Origin: JACNKV01 sp964388155 | Lineage (GTDB): Bacteria > Fidelibacterota > Marinisomatia > Marinisomatales > JACNKV01 | Assembly (NCBI GenBank): GCA_964388155.1 | Contig: CAYLYH010000055.1 | Span: 1 to 9,161, forward strand | Direction of reading: 5' to 3' | DNA length: 9,161 bases | In this document: piece by piece, positions 1 to 5,988 of the stretch | Position numbering within the stretch: position 1 is the first letter of the stretch | How the letters are laid out: each line of letters begins with the position of its first letter | Notes under the pieces: model-generated | What the model was told of the DNA's origin: nothing | Database searches by the model: none | Seen by the model: the letters and a program-made list of their open reading frames with translations, nothing else | Position numbers and translations under genes: made by a program

Positions 1-1251
1 AAGGTCTGAAGCAAGAATGATCGTCCATCCAACAAATTTTCGGATCTTTCCTTTTAGCGGGAATATTTCACTCAAAATATACATCAGTACGATCGTTCCG
101 GTTAATGTAGCCAAAATATGCCAATGACCTGTTAGCGTTATCCTTTCTTCACGGAAGGGAATAACACGGAAGATCTTTTCCAGTTTGATTGCCATAAAAA
201 TTCCGACACCGCTTACGGTAAAGTTCATAAACACCATTTGCCAAAGGGATCCAAATTTTAACGGATCAGACAATAGCGCTTTTATCCGTTTGAAGAATCC
301 GAGTTTTTCTTTTTTCCCTTGTCCAAAGCCCATTAACTGACCCCATCCATAAATGACAAGCATCAAAGCTCCGGACATGGCAAAAACAGCACCAACATAA
401 ATGATTGTATGTGCATAAAGATGAAACGGAACCACGAGCCAAACACCTAGCGTTAAAATGATCGTTCCAACAATAAAGAGCCACATCCCGATCAGGTGAG
501 TCTTTCCTTTCCAGTCAAACCAGCGACCGACAATCAAAGTTGTTGCGATCCCGATCAGGGTCAGCATGATATGAAGATGTCCAATCACTGCTAGCTGCAA
601 CGGAGAATGGTAGGTGTGTCGCACTCCATTTTCTGCAAGGAAGGTCTCAAATCCTTTGCTAAAATACGCACCGGCTACAGCTCCAAATACAGCTGATCCT
701 AATGTTGCAACAGCCATAACCCAAAACGCTGCACGTTCTAACGGGAAACCACTTTTTGTATGGGCATATTCGGTATCGGTTGAATAATAATTTTTATTCC
801 ATGGCCAGAGGGCAATGGCGAGTAAAACTCCGGCATAAAACACGAGAGTTTGTCCGACGATAAATAAAGCATGGAAGGCCCAATTATGACCCCAATAGGC
901 AAATCCCAGTCCAAAAAATACGACCATCATCCAACCGGTGGTAATACTGTTTCGAATGTTTTTAATCTGACTTTCCGTCATTTTGATTAGATCGAGAATG
1001 AGATAAACCAATAAGGATAAGAATGTAATGGCGATCGAATGATATAGAATAATAATTCTGCCTTCACGCTCCTGCGGCTGCAGATCCATCCCAAGTAATT
1101 TTTCGACAAAACCACCGACACCCCATTCTTTCAATGGACCGGATAGCGTACCAAATACTGCTACAATCACAGCAATAATTGCGATGTTACCTAAAATCAA
1201 TCCGTTTGTCGTCGTAAATAAATACTTGATCCTGGACTTTAGTTCATTCAT
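1..1251 (-). CDS. Heme-copper oxidase subunit I-like membrane protein (partial)
   Basis: The frame stays open for 417 codons to the window edge, so the C-terminus is missing. The start is the ATG at 1251, with AAGGAG seven bases upstream inside the preceding gene and an ATGA overlap with its stop. I count about eleven hydrophobic segments (residues 16-37, 62-86, 98-120, 122-147, 173-196, 218-241, 252-274, 279-303, 335-355, 371-396, 404 onward). Histidines sit where a COX1-type fold would use them: H71 in segment 2, H225/H227 in segment 6, H277/H281 at the start of segment 8, and H376/H378 (GHWHI) in segment 10. The canonical HPEVY copper-site motif is absent; segment 6 carries GHLHI instead. 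Placement in the heme-copper oxidase/nitric oxide reductase superfamily is inferred from fold pattern and histidine spacing. It could instead be a non-catalytic heme-b membrane protein. The Rrf2 partner favours a role in respiration or NO handling at the cytoplasmic membrane. Confidence 0.6.
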   Translation of the reverse strand, partial: MNELKSRIKYLFTTTNGLILGNIAIIAVIVAVFGTLSGPLKEWGVGGFVEKLLGMDLQPQEREGRIIILYHSIAITFLSLLVYLILDLIKMTESQIKNIRNSITTGWMMVVFFGLGFAYWGHNWAFHALFIVGQTLVFYAGVLLAIALWPWNKNYYSTDTEYAHTKSGFPLERAAFWVMAVATLGSAVFGAVAGAYFSKGFETFLAENGVRHTYHSPLQLAVIGHLHIMLTLIGIATTLIVGRWFDWKGKTHLIGMWLFIVGTIILTLGVWLVVPFHLYAHTIIYVGAVFAMSGALMLVIYGWGQLMGFGQGKKEKLGFFKRIKALLSDPLKFGSLWQMVFMNFTVSGVGIFMAIKLEKIFRVIPFREERITLTGHWHILATLTGTIVLMYILSEIFPLKGKIRKFVGWTIILASDL

Positions 1252-1700
1252 TTTTGTTCTCCTTTTTCTTCTCTAATATTTTCCAATATTGAAAGGTTCT
1301 TATTTGCTTCCAAATCATGAATGGAAACATTATTAAACATTTTCATTATTTCATTCCTGGGGTTTTCCCAATACTTGTGTAAAGGACAAGGGCTGTCTCC
1401 GTCACACGAAGGATATCCAAACATGCAGTTTTCCCAAGTTTTACTCCCGTCAATTACATTAACAATATCAATTAAATAAATGGGGTTTTCTGTTTTTGAC
1501 AGTCTGTATCCTCCATATTTCCCCCTTACGGACACGACAAATTTTTCTCTTGAAAGTTTAGACATTAGTCTCCCCAAATATTTATACGGTATATTCAACT
1601 GTTTATGGAGAGTATTGACTGAAACCAGCCCCTGATCGCAATTCTCAACTAAGTACAGCAGCACACGCATAGCATATTCGGATGTTTTTGAAATAATCAT
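1248..1700 (-). CDS. Rrf2-family Fe-S transcriptional regulator (NsrR/IscR-like)
   Basis: A 150-residue protein of normal Rrf2 length. The N-terminal winged helix (about residues 2-67) ends in the family's wing signature, RGKYGGYRL at 59-67. Three cysteines, C92, C99 and C105, in a CX6CX5C arrangement followed by PLHKYW, match the cluster-binding segment of Rrf2 proteins such as NsrR, IscR and relatives. An iron-sulfur cofactor sensing NO, oxygen or cluster status is therefore likely. It is the first gene of a two-gene operon; its TGA overlaps the ATG of the COX1-like gene by four bases, so the two are probably translated together. A 16-bp dyad ends three bases before the start codon, and no separate Shine-Dalgarno is evident there, so operator binding could block both transcription and translation. 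The exact subfamily cannot be fixed from the sequence alone. Confidence 0.9.
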   Translation of the reverse strand: MIISKTSEYAMRVLLYLVENCDQGLVSVNTLHKQLNIPYKYLGRLMSKLSREKFVVSVRGKYGGYRLSKTENPIYLIDIVNVIDGSKTWENCMFGYPSCDGDSPCPLHKYWENPRNEIMKMFNNVSIHDLEANKNLSILENIREEKGEQK

Positions 1701-1702
1701 TA

Positions 1703-1718
1703 TCTACTTTGAAGTAGA
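1703..1718. promoter_or_regulatory. Candidate Rrf2 operator, proximal dyad
   Basis: An inverted repeat TCTACTT-TG-AAGTAGA with perfect 7-bp arms, lying directly before the rrf2 start codon at 1700. Position and symmetry suit an autoregulatory site for the dimeric Rrf2 protein. A near copy of its core lies at 1740-1751. Binding by this protein is inferred. Confidence 0.5.
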
Positions 1719-1739
1719 ATTTAAAATATTTTACATAAT

Positions 1740-1751
1740 TACTCCAAAGTA
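1740..1751. promoter_or_regulatory. Candidate Rrf2 operator, distal dyad
   Basis: TACTCCAAAGTA on the plus strand differs by one base from TACTTCAAAGTA, the core of the 1703-1718 dyad read on the minus strand. The two centres are 35 bp apart. Between them lies an AT-rich segment including the palindrome TAAAATATTTTA (1722-1733), a plausible promoter zone for the minus operon. Confidence 0.4.
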
Positions 1752-1952
1752 TTTATCCTATATGTCAGCACTGATTCTGTAATGAATAAAGATAGTATAT
1801 GAGCCGTTATATCGATCATCATACTCCAGGAAGTTTAAAGTTCCCCAATTTCATAAACTGTGCTGGAAAGCTGCCTTCTTTGTAACCATTTTTCATTTAA
1901 TGTATCTATGTAATAGAACTAATTCATTAAACAATAACAATGGAGAATAATA
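1752..1952. other. Divergent intergenic region, rrf2/thioredoxin
   Basis: Together with the dyads above this forms a 252-bp gap between the divergent rrf2 and thioredoxin genes. It must carry the thioredoxin promoter, but I cannot assign convincing -35/-10 boxes on the plus strand. An imperfect 16-bp palindrome (GGAAGTTTAAAGTTCC) lies at 1829-1844. No small gene is visible. Confidence 0.4.
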
Positions 1953-2309
1953 ATGGTAGAACACTTGACAAAAGAGACTTTTCAGGATAAAGTCTACAAC
2001 TATGAAGCAAACAAAGAATGGACATTTGAAGGAGACCTTCCCTGTATAATCGATTTTTATGCAGACTGGTGTCAGCCCTGTAAAATGGTCGCTCCGATTT
2101 TGGACGAACTTTCAGAGGAATATGACGGCAAACTAAATATTTATAAAGTTAATACAGAGCAGGAACAAGAACTTGCCGGCGCTTTTGGAATACGAAGCAT
2201 TCCGTCTATGTTGTTTGTCCCTGCTGGTGATAAACCTCAAATGTCAGTTGGCGCTCTTCCAAAAGACAGCATTAAACAAGCAATAACAGATGTATTGGGA
2301 GTACCCTAA
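1953..2309 (+). CDS. Thioredoxin with WCQPC active site
   Basis: A 118-residue single-domain thioredoxin, acting as a cytoplasmic dithiol reductant. The active site is WCQPC at residues 39-43, preceded by DFYAD (34-38). The cis-proline is P84 in the IRSIPS segment, and the C-terminal helix is complete. No signal peptide or membrane segment is present, so it should be cytoplasmic. The second active-site position is Q where classical thioredoxins have G (WCGPC), which may shift its redox potential or partner choice. There is an extra cysteine at C31, before the active-site strand. The N-terminal NYEANKEWTFEGD extension resembles thioredoxins of the Bacteroidota and relatives, from memory. The start is supported by GGAG at 1942-1945, seven bases before the ATG. 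It is divergent from the Rrf2/COX1-like operon, which may share regulation. Confidence 0.92.
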   Translation: MVEHLTKETFQDKVYNYEANKEWTFEGDLPCIIDFYADWCQPCKMVAPILDELSEEYDGKLNIYKVNTEQEQELAGAFGIRSIPSMLFVPAGDKPQMSVGALPKDSIKQAITDVLGVP

Positions 2310-2639
2310 ACTTCTAATACACTGAATAAAAAGAGCTCATTACAGCATTGCGTACCTAATCAACCAACTGTATAAAATGAGCAAATAGGGGGTTATGGAA
2401 GACTGAGAGCAGGAGTATGGAGAAAGGGAGACCGCCTGCCAGACAAAGAGAATGGATTCGGGGTGTTTACGAAAAATATCAAAATCACAAACACAGCGGT
2501 TTCGGATTTGAAAATTGAAGCTTGGAATTTATTTGAGGATTGGGATTTGATTTTTTTGATTTACCATCCAATAATTCATCCCTCCGTTCTTAAGAGTTTT
2601 TCAGGTACGGGTTTTATTGCGATGACCCATAAAAAGAAA
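2310..2639. other. Repeat-rich non-coding gap after thioredoxin
   Basis: No convincing gene. A long imperfect stem (GCTCAT at 2335-2340 with ATGAGC at 2377-2382, plus inner ACAG/CTGT) follows the thioredoxin stop but lacks a T-tract. At 2432-2445, CCGCCTGCC is joined directly to AGACA; this looks like an internally deleted relative of the 6002-6032 insertion read in reverse. A run of TTTGAGGATTGGGATTTG-type low-complexity sequence at about 2527-2562 leads into the dispersed repeat copy at 2565-2632. Confidence 0.5.
2565..2632. repeat. Dispersed repeat, copy 1
   Basis: This stretch aligns over about 68 bp with 6397-6461. Both begin CATCCAA, share CTTAAGAG and GGTACGGGTT in the middle and end ACCCATAA, with scattered substitutions and a few indels. 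In this copy the terminal stem is eroded (GGGT 2609-2612 with ACCC 2625-2628). It abuts the terminator at 2640. Confidence 0.75.
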
Positions 2640-2664
2640 GCCACCTCAAAATGAGGTGGCTTTT
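2640..2664. terminator. Bidirectional rho-independent terminator
   Basis: A perfect 9-bp stem, GCCACCTCA (2640-2648) and TGAGGTGGC (2652-2660), with an AAA loop. TTTT follows on the plus strand, and a T-rich run (TTTCTTTTT) follows on the minus strand. It lies 43 bases past the stop of the minus-strand cold-shock gene and most likely ends that transcript. Confidence 0.85.
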
Positions 2665-2702
2665 ACCACTAATTCTATTTTGATTCCCTTGCGGGAAATC
2701 AC

Positions 2703-2912
2703 CTATAAAGGCTTAACGTTTTTAGCAGCAGGTCCTTTGGTTCCTTCACCAACTTCAAACTCAACTTTTTGTTTTTCAGAAAGTGTTTTGTAACCATCCA
2801 TCAGAATATCATTCATGTGAACGAAAAGATCTTTTTCACCTTCACATTCAATGAATCCATACCCTTTGGAATTATTGAACCATTTAACGGTTCCTTGTTT
2901 TGTTTCTGGCAT
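2703..2912 (-). CDS. Cold-shock domain protein (CspA family)
   Basis: A 69-residue single cold-shock domain, the usual length for CspA-type RNA chaperones that bind single-stranded RNA and DNA in the cytoplasm. The first strand carries GTVKWFN (7-13). RNP1 is KGYGFIE (16-22) and RNP2 is DLFVHM (28-33), so the aromatic nucleic-acid-binding face is intact. The C-terminus, GPAAKNVKPL, matches the family. The start is the ATG at 2912 with AGGGA upstream. One cysteine (C23) is present. A long, AT-rich upstream region with a candidate promoter near 3058-3085 suggests a 5' leader of about 140 bases, as known for cold-shock genes. A strong terminator follows at 2640-2660. Confidence 0.95.
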   Translation of the reverse strand: MPETKQGTVKWFNNSKGYGFIECEGEKDLFVHMNDILMDGYKTLSEKQKVEFEVGEGTKGPAAKNVKPL

Positions 2913-3057
2913 TTTATCCCTTTTGTTTTTTTAACATATTTCAAGCCAATATAATCCGGCTTGCCTGCCTTTTCTCTGACAGGTGGTGCCTGCATCACGA
3001 TATTTGTAACCCACATGTGTAGCGTTATAGAGAAATCGTCTATGATACAAGCCCGCG
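2913..3057 (-). promoter_or_regulatory. Probable long 5' leader of the cold-shock gene
   Basis: If transcription starts just below 3058, the leader is about 140 nt. It contains a CCTGCC...GACAGG hairpin-like segment (about 2963-2984) that resembles the CCTGCCTG/CAGACAGG repeats elsewhere in the window. No reading frame here looks real. Leader function is inferred from known cspA-type regulation. Confidence 0.35.
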
Positions 3058-3085
3058 AATATACGATAATTACAGAATTTACCAA
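3058..3085 (-). promoter_or_regulatory. Candidate promoter of the cold-shock gene
   Basis: On the minus strand TTGGTA is followed, after a 16-base spacer, by TATATT. The match to sigma-70 boxes is fair, and the site is at a reasonable distance upstream of the cold-shock gene. Not unique in this AT-rich stretch. Confidence 0.35.
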
Positions 3086-3389
3086 CAAAACTTTTTTTTA
3101 TTTTTTCAAACGTTTTTGATGTGTGCCTAATTTGAGCGGTTCTTCTGTAAAATCCGACGATAACTGCAAAACTTAATACGTATTTATCAGCATAACGAAA
3201 TACACGCATTTGTATATGTGTATTTTACTGGTTCTTCACACTTAACGATACCTTATAAGATCAAGACATATCAATATCTTTACAATAGATAATTGCAAGT
3301 TTTTCCCCTTCTTGCCACCCGTACGTAGCGGTTGCGAACTTCAAGCAAAGTATTTGTACCGAATTATTATGGGAAGATTGCTGGAATAA
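3086..3389. other. AT-rich intergenic region, no clear gene
   Basis: No gene with start, ribosome site and recognisable product. A plus-strand frame open from 3247 to a stop at 3387-3389 reads 46 codons without a usable start and sits directly before a terminator; it may be a decayed gene end but I do not recognise it. Confidence 0.35.
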
Positions 3390-3416
3390 AAAAGGGCAAC
3401 TAATAGCTGCCCTTTT
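3390..3416. terminator. Bidirectional rho-independent terminator
   Basis: AAAAGGGCA (3390-3398) pairs with TGCCCTTTT (3408-3416) around a 9-base loop. T-tracts follow in both directions (TTTTT on plus; the six A at 3388-3393 give T6 on minus). It lies 21 bases past the stop of the minus-strand winged-helix remnant and was probably that gene's terminator. Confidence 0.8.
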
Positions 3417-3437
3417 TGTATCGATTGATTGTGGGGG

Positions 3438-3683
3438 TTATTTCAGGATTTTCCAATATCCATTTTTTTCACTCCCGATGCGTTGCAATTTATTCTGCTC
3501 TTTCAATTTATTAATATCTCTCCGAATGGTTCGTTTTGAGACATGAAGTTCATCCACAATAGTTTGTAGCAGAAATCTATCATTTTGAGCAATGAGTTTA
3601 ATGATGCTAATGAATCTCTTTTCGGGGACATCATCGGTTAGTATAAACGTTTTGAATATGTCTTCTTCAAAATGATTACATAA
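3438..3683 (-). pseudogene. 3' remnant of a winged-helix (AlbA_2/RecG-like) gene
   Basis: A minus-strand frame of 81 codons, closed by TGA at 3686-3684 on its 5' side and TAA at 3440-3438. It contains no ATG and has no ribosome site. The translation ends in a well-formed winged helix: FISIIKLIAQNDRFLLQTIV, then ELHVSKRTIRRDINKLKEQN, then RIGSEKNGYWKIL. The preceding FEEDIFKTFIL resembles the segment joining the ATP-binding part to the C-terminal HTH in AlbA_2/RecG-like ATP-binding proteins, as remembered, so most of the gene seems lost. The intact terminator just beyond supports a once-expressed gene. An alternative is a small HTH protein using a non-standard start. It stands back to back with the first AbiEii module and may be debris from gene turnover in an accessory region. 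Confidence 0.6.
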
Positions 3684-3716
3684 TCATCAGGATATATTTT
3701 GTAAAAGAGGGGATTT

Positions 3717-3743
3717 ATGTTTAAGTTTACCGGCATAAACTGA
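3717..3743 (+). CDS. 8-codon leader ORF before the AbiEii partner gene
   Basis: ATG at 3717 is preceded by GAGGGGA with good spacing and reads MFKFTGIN before TGA. That TGA (3741-3743) overlaps the ATG at 3743 in a TGATG arrangement. The downstream start has no Shine-Dalgarno of its own, so re-initiation after this leader is the simplest explanation. It could alternatively be the true N-terminus of the partner gene separated by a frameshift. Confidence 0.45.
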   Translation: MFKFTGIN

Positions 3744-4087
3744 TGGTTGACTCTGATAAAAATCGAAATATTTTTCAAATGCCAAGATATGACAACATAA
3801 TAAAAGATTGCTTTTGGGATTCAAAAATGACGGAATTCCGTATTGATAATATTATTAATGGCGCTGATAAAAAGAAAAAGGAGTACTTATTTAGTAAAAT
3901 ATTACTCAACAGTACACATTTATTTGCTGATTTAAATATTTTTCATAAAGCTGACTTGAACGAAATGATAGAACTATTTAAAATTCCCCAATTCAATTCG
4001 GACTATGCTTTTAGACGAAAAAATATGGCTGCCGTTTATTTTTTGAATCACCCCCTACTAATCAACGAATTAAAATGGACAATATAG
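3743..4087 (+). CDS. Putative antitoxin partner of AbiEii-type protein
   Basis: A 114-residue protein that I do not recognise with certainty. It is AT-rich, hydrophilic, without membrane segments. Key features are FWD (about 24-26), a KKKKEYLFSKILLNS segment (43-57), and a C-terminal ELKW just before the end. Small proteins of this pattern are found directly upstream of AbiEii-type nucleotidyltransferases (DUF6922-like, from memory) and are presumed antitoxins. It overlaps the next gene by 13 bases, which means tight co-expression. The start at 3743 has no ribosome site but overlaps the stop of a leader with a good one; M13 (3779) is an alternative start, also without one. No HTH is evident, so it may not autoregulate as AbiEi does. 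Confidence 0.55.
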   Translation: MVDSDKNRNIFQMPRYDNIIKDCFWDSKMTEFRIDNIINGADKKKKEYLFSKILLNSTHLFADLNIFHKADLNEMIELFKIPQFNSDYAFRRKNMAAVYFLNHPLLINELKWTI

Positions 4088-4713
4088 ATTATAAAAAACT
4101 CTATCAACTCCAAGATGAAGTTCTTGATACTGTCTTTAAAACAGAAAATGAATTTTATTTAACCGGAGGGACATGTCTTCATCGTTTCTATAAAGAAAAA
4201 CGCTATTCAGATGATTTGGATTTCTTTACGCACGATTCTACCAGATTTGGTTTTGCGATAAAGAATATAAAAGCGGCACTACAAGATACATTTAAGCTCA
4301 AATCGGATGTGGAATCGAAAAATTTTATACGTTTAAAAATTAACAGTTTGCTACAGGTTGATTTTATTAATGATGTTTCATCTAGATATAAAGACGTTGT
4401 TGTCCTAAAGAATGGATATATCATTGATAATATTGAAAATCTATTAAGCAATAAAATAACTGCTATCATGGGGCGGGATAATCCAAAGGATATATTCGAT
4501 TTATATCTTATTTGGAAATATTACTCTTTTTCGTGGGACAAAATATTAAAATCTTCTCACGATAAAGTCAGTTTTAATCATGATGATTTTATTCTGCGGC
4601 TGAAAACGTTTCCAGCACCTACACTTAGTAATTTAAAAATTATTGACACCCGCTTCTTAGAAAATTTTAAGAATGATTTTAATTGTCTTATTGAGGAACT
4701 TATCTCTTTGTAA
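4075..4713 (+). CDS. AbiEii/AbiGii-type nucleotidyltransferase toxin
   Basis: A 212-residue nucleotidyltransferase of the DNA polymerase beta-like fold. The signature is YLTGGTCLHRF (28-38) followed by SDDLDFF (45-51), giving the GG motif and paired acids D47/D49. A third acid is present as D96 in LLQVDFIND. The later KDIFDLYLIWK segment (138-148) matches the conserved C-terminal motif of the family. Characterised relatives are toxins of type IV-style toxin-antitoxin and abortive phage infection systems; some modify tRNA. The catalytic triad looks complete, so activity is likely. It overlaps the upstream gene by 13 bases and has no strong ribosome site, consistent with coupling. Codon use is very AT-rich, unlike the following gene, which suggests separate acquisition. 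Confidence 0.88.
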   Translation: MDNIDYKKLYQLQDEVLDTVFKTENEFYLTGGTCLHRFYKEKRYSDDLDFFTHDSTRFGFAIKNIKAALQDTFKLKSDVESKNFIRLKINSLLQVDFINDVSSRYKDVVVLKNGYIIDNIENLLSNKITAIMGRDNPKDIFDLYLIWKYYSFSWDKILKSSHDKVSFNHDDFILRLKTFPAPTLSNLKIIDTRFLENFKNDFNCLIEELISL

Positions 4714-4779
4714 TACCTGACTCTATGTGAGTAACTTTACCAGACACATTTACAGAAATATTATCTAAGCAGATTACTT
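4714..4779. other. Short spacer at a composition boundary
   Basis: Sixty-six bases between the AT-rich AbiEii gene and the higher-GC epimerase gene. I see no terminator hairpin with a T-tract and no clear Shine-Dalgarno before the ATG at 4780. It may mark the edge of an inserted cassette. Confidence 0.35.
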
Positions 4780-5892
4780 ATGACAAAACCTAAAATTCAC
4801 CTCATTGTCGGGGCACGGCCGAATTACATCAAAGCCAATCCGGTGTATCGAGCCCTGGATGCACGCAACACCTTCGATCTGAAACTCATCAATACCGGAC
4901 AGCATTACGACCATAATATGTCCACACTCTTTTTTGATGAACTGGGCATGAAATCCCCGGATGTCAATTTGGAGGTCGGTTCAGGCCGCCACGGAGAACA
5001 AACCGCTATAATCATGGAACGGTTTGAAAAAGTACTTTTTGATGACCGCCCTGATCTGGTCATCGTGTTCGGGGATGTAAACTCCACCATTGCCTGTGCA
5101 TTAGCTGCAGTGAAACTTCATATCCCGGTGGCGCATGTAGAAGCCGGATTACGCAGTTTTGACCGAACCATGCCGGAAGAGATCAACCGCATCCTTACCG
5201 ATCAAATCGCCGATATGCTTTTCATTACCAGTCCGGAAGCAGAGACCAATCTCAATAACGAAGGGATTTCCAGCGATAAGATCCACTTTGTCGGAAATTC
5301 CATGATCGATTCACTGGTAGCGTTTCAACGTCATTTTGATACATCCACAATCAAAGATGCGCTGGGGTTGAACCGTCCTTACGCATTAATGACCTTTCAC
5401 CGCCCGTCGAATGTGGACGACAATAATAATCTGAAGCAGCTAGTACAATCCTTGGATACTGTCTCAGAAAACCTGGACTGTGTCTTTCCTATCCATCCGC
5501 GGACCCGCAATAAACTGGACAGCTTCGGATTACTGAAACAACTGGAAGCCAATCCGAAGTTTCATCTGCTGGACCCAATCGGGTATATTGATTTTATGCG
5601 TCTGCAGAAAGATGCGACAGTCATCCTCACCGACTCCGGCGGAGTGCAGGAAGAGTCTACGTATTTTGGTGTGCCGTGCCTGACGGTACGCGATAATACC
5701 GAACGCCCGGTAACGATTACGCAGGGTACCAATACACTCATCGGGACAAATTACGTGAACATCCCAAATGAAGTCGATCAGGTGATGACATCCTCTGGGG
5801 AGAATAATCTCTGCCCGGAATTATGGGACGGGAAAGCGGCGGGAAGAATAGTGGATATTTTAGAATCACTCCGGGGGCGGACAAGTCAATAA
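4780..5892 (+). CDS. wecB: UDP-N-acetylglucosamine 2-epimerase (non-hydrolysing)
   Basis: A full-length 370-residue enzyme that interconverts UDP-GlcNAc and UDP-ManNAc in the cytoplasm, feeding surface polysaccharide or teichoic-acid-like synthesis. Family motifs appear in order: GARPNYIKANP (11-21, R13), NTGQHYD (38-44), VFGDVNST (96-103, D99), HVEAGLRSF (119-127, E121), MPEEINR (131-137, E134), TFHRP (205-209, H207), PIHPRTR (237-243), TDSGGVQEE (284-292) and DNTERP (305-310). The expected catalytic residues are present, so it should be active. It is isolated here: neither neighbour is a sugar-nucleotide or glycosyltransferase gene. It has visibly higher GC than the AbiEii module before it. 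No clear ribosome site precedes the ATG; position and homology still support this start. Confidence 0.95.
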   Translation: MTKPKIHLIVGARPNYIKANPVYRALDARNTFDLKLINTGQHYDHNMSTLFFDELGMKSPDVNLEVGSGRHGEQTAIIMERFEKVLFDDRPDLVIVFGDVNSTIACALAAVKLHIPVAHVEAGLRSFDRTMPEEINRILTDQIADMLFITSPEAETNLNNEGISSDKIHFVGNSMIDSLVAFQRHFDTSTIKDALGLNRPYALMTFHRPSNVDDNNNLKQLVQSLDTVSENLDCVFPIHPRTRNKLDSFGLLKQLEANPKFHLLDPIGYIDFMRLQKDATVILTDSGGVQEESTYFGVPCLTVRDNTERPVTITQGTNTLIGTNYVNIPNEVDQVMTSSGENNLCPELWDGKAAGRIVDILESLRGRTSQ

Positions 5893-5921
5893 TGTAAAAT
5901 GGAATCGATATGTTTTATAAA

Positions 5922-5953
5922 CACCCCTCTAAATCTCCCTTTTGGAAAGGGGA
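5922..5953. repeat. CCCCTCTAAATCTCCC-type intergenic repeat
   Basis: CACCCCTCTAAATCTCCC followed by TTTTGG and AAAGGGGA. The segment CCCTTT (5937-5942) pairs with AAAGGG (5946-5951). I recall near-identical short repeats scattered through FCB-group genomes. It lies shortly after the epimerase stop but has no T-tract, so I do not call it a terminator. Confidence 0.45.
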
Positions 5954-5988
5954 AATTGCCAGTGGAAATACTGCAGTTGAAAGTTAAA

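Noticed and set aside
266..484. 72-codon minus-strand frame
   Set aside because: It lies out of frame inside the COX1-like gene, whose long membrane-protein frame is clearly the real one.
2463..2654. 63-codon plus-strand frame in the gap after thioredoxin
   Set aside because: It runs through low-complexity TTTGGGATTTG sequence, a dispersed repeat and half of a terminator, and has no ribosome site.
2769..3209. Three overlapping frames around the cold-shock gene
   Set aside because: They are out of frame with the cold-shock gene or lie in its leader, with no domains and no ribosome sites.
3247..3389. 46-codon open frame ending just before a terminator
   Set aside because: No usable start and no recognisable product; at most a decayed gene end.
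3638..3736. 32-codon minus-strand frame starting MPVNLN, divergent from the AbiEii partner
   Set aside because: No ribosome site, overlaps the winged-helix remnant in another frame and matches nothing I know. A frameshifted upstream part of that remnant is possible but unsupported.
4203..4469. Antisense frame in the first AbiEii gene
   Set aside because: A shadow of the sense gene; the same holds for 4905-5090 in the epimerase and 7533-7727 in the XRE gene.
5935..5953. Terminator for the epimerase gene
   Set aside because: A short CCCTTT/AAAGGG stem exists, but no T-tract follows; it fits an intergenic repeat better.
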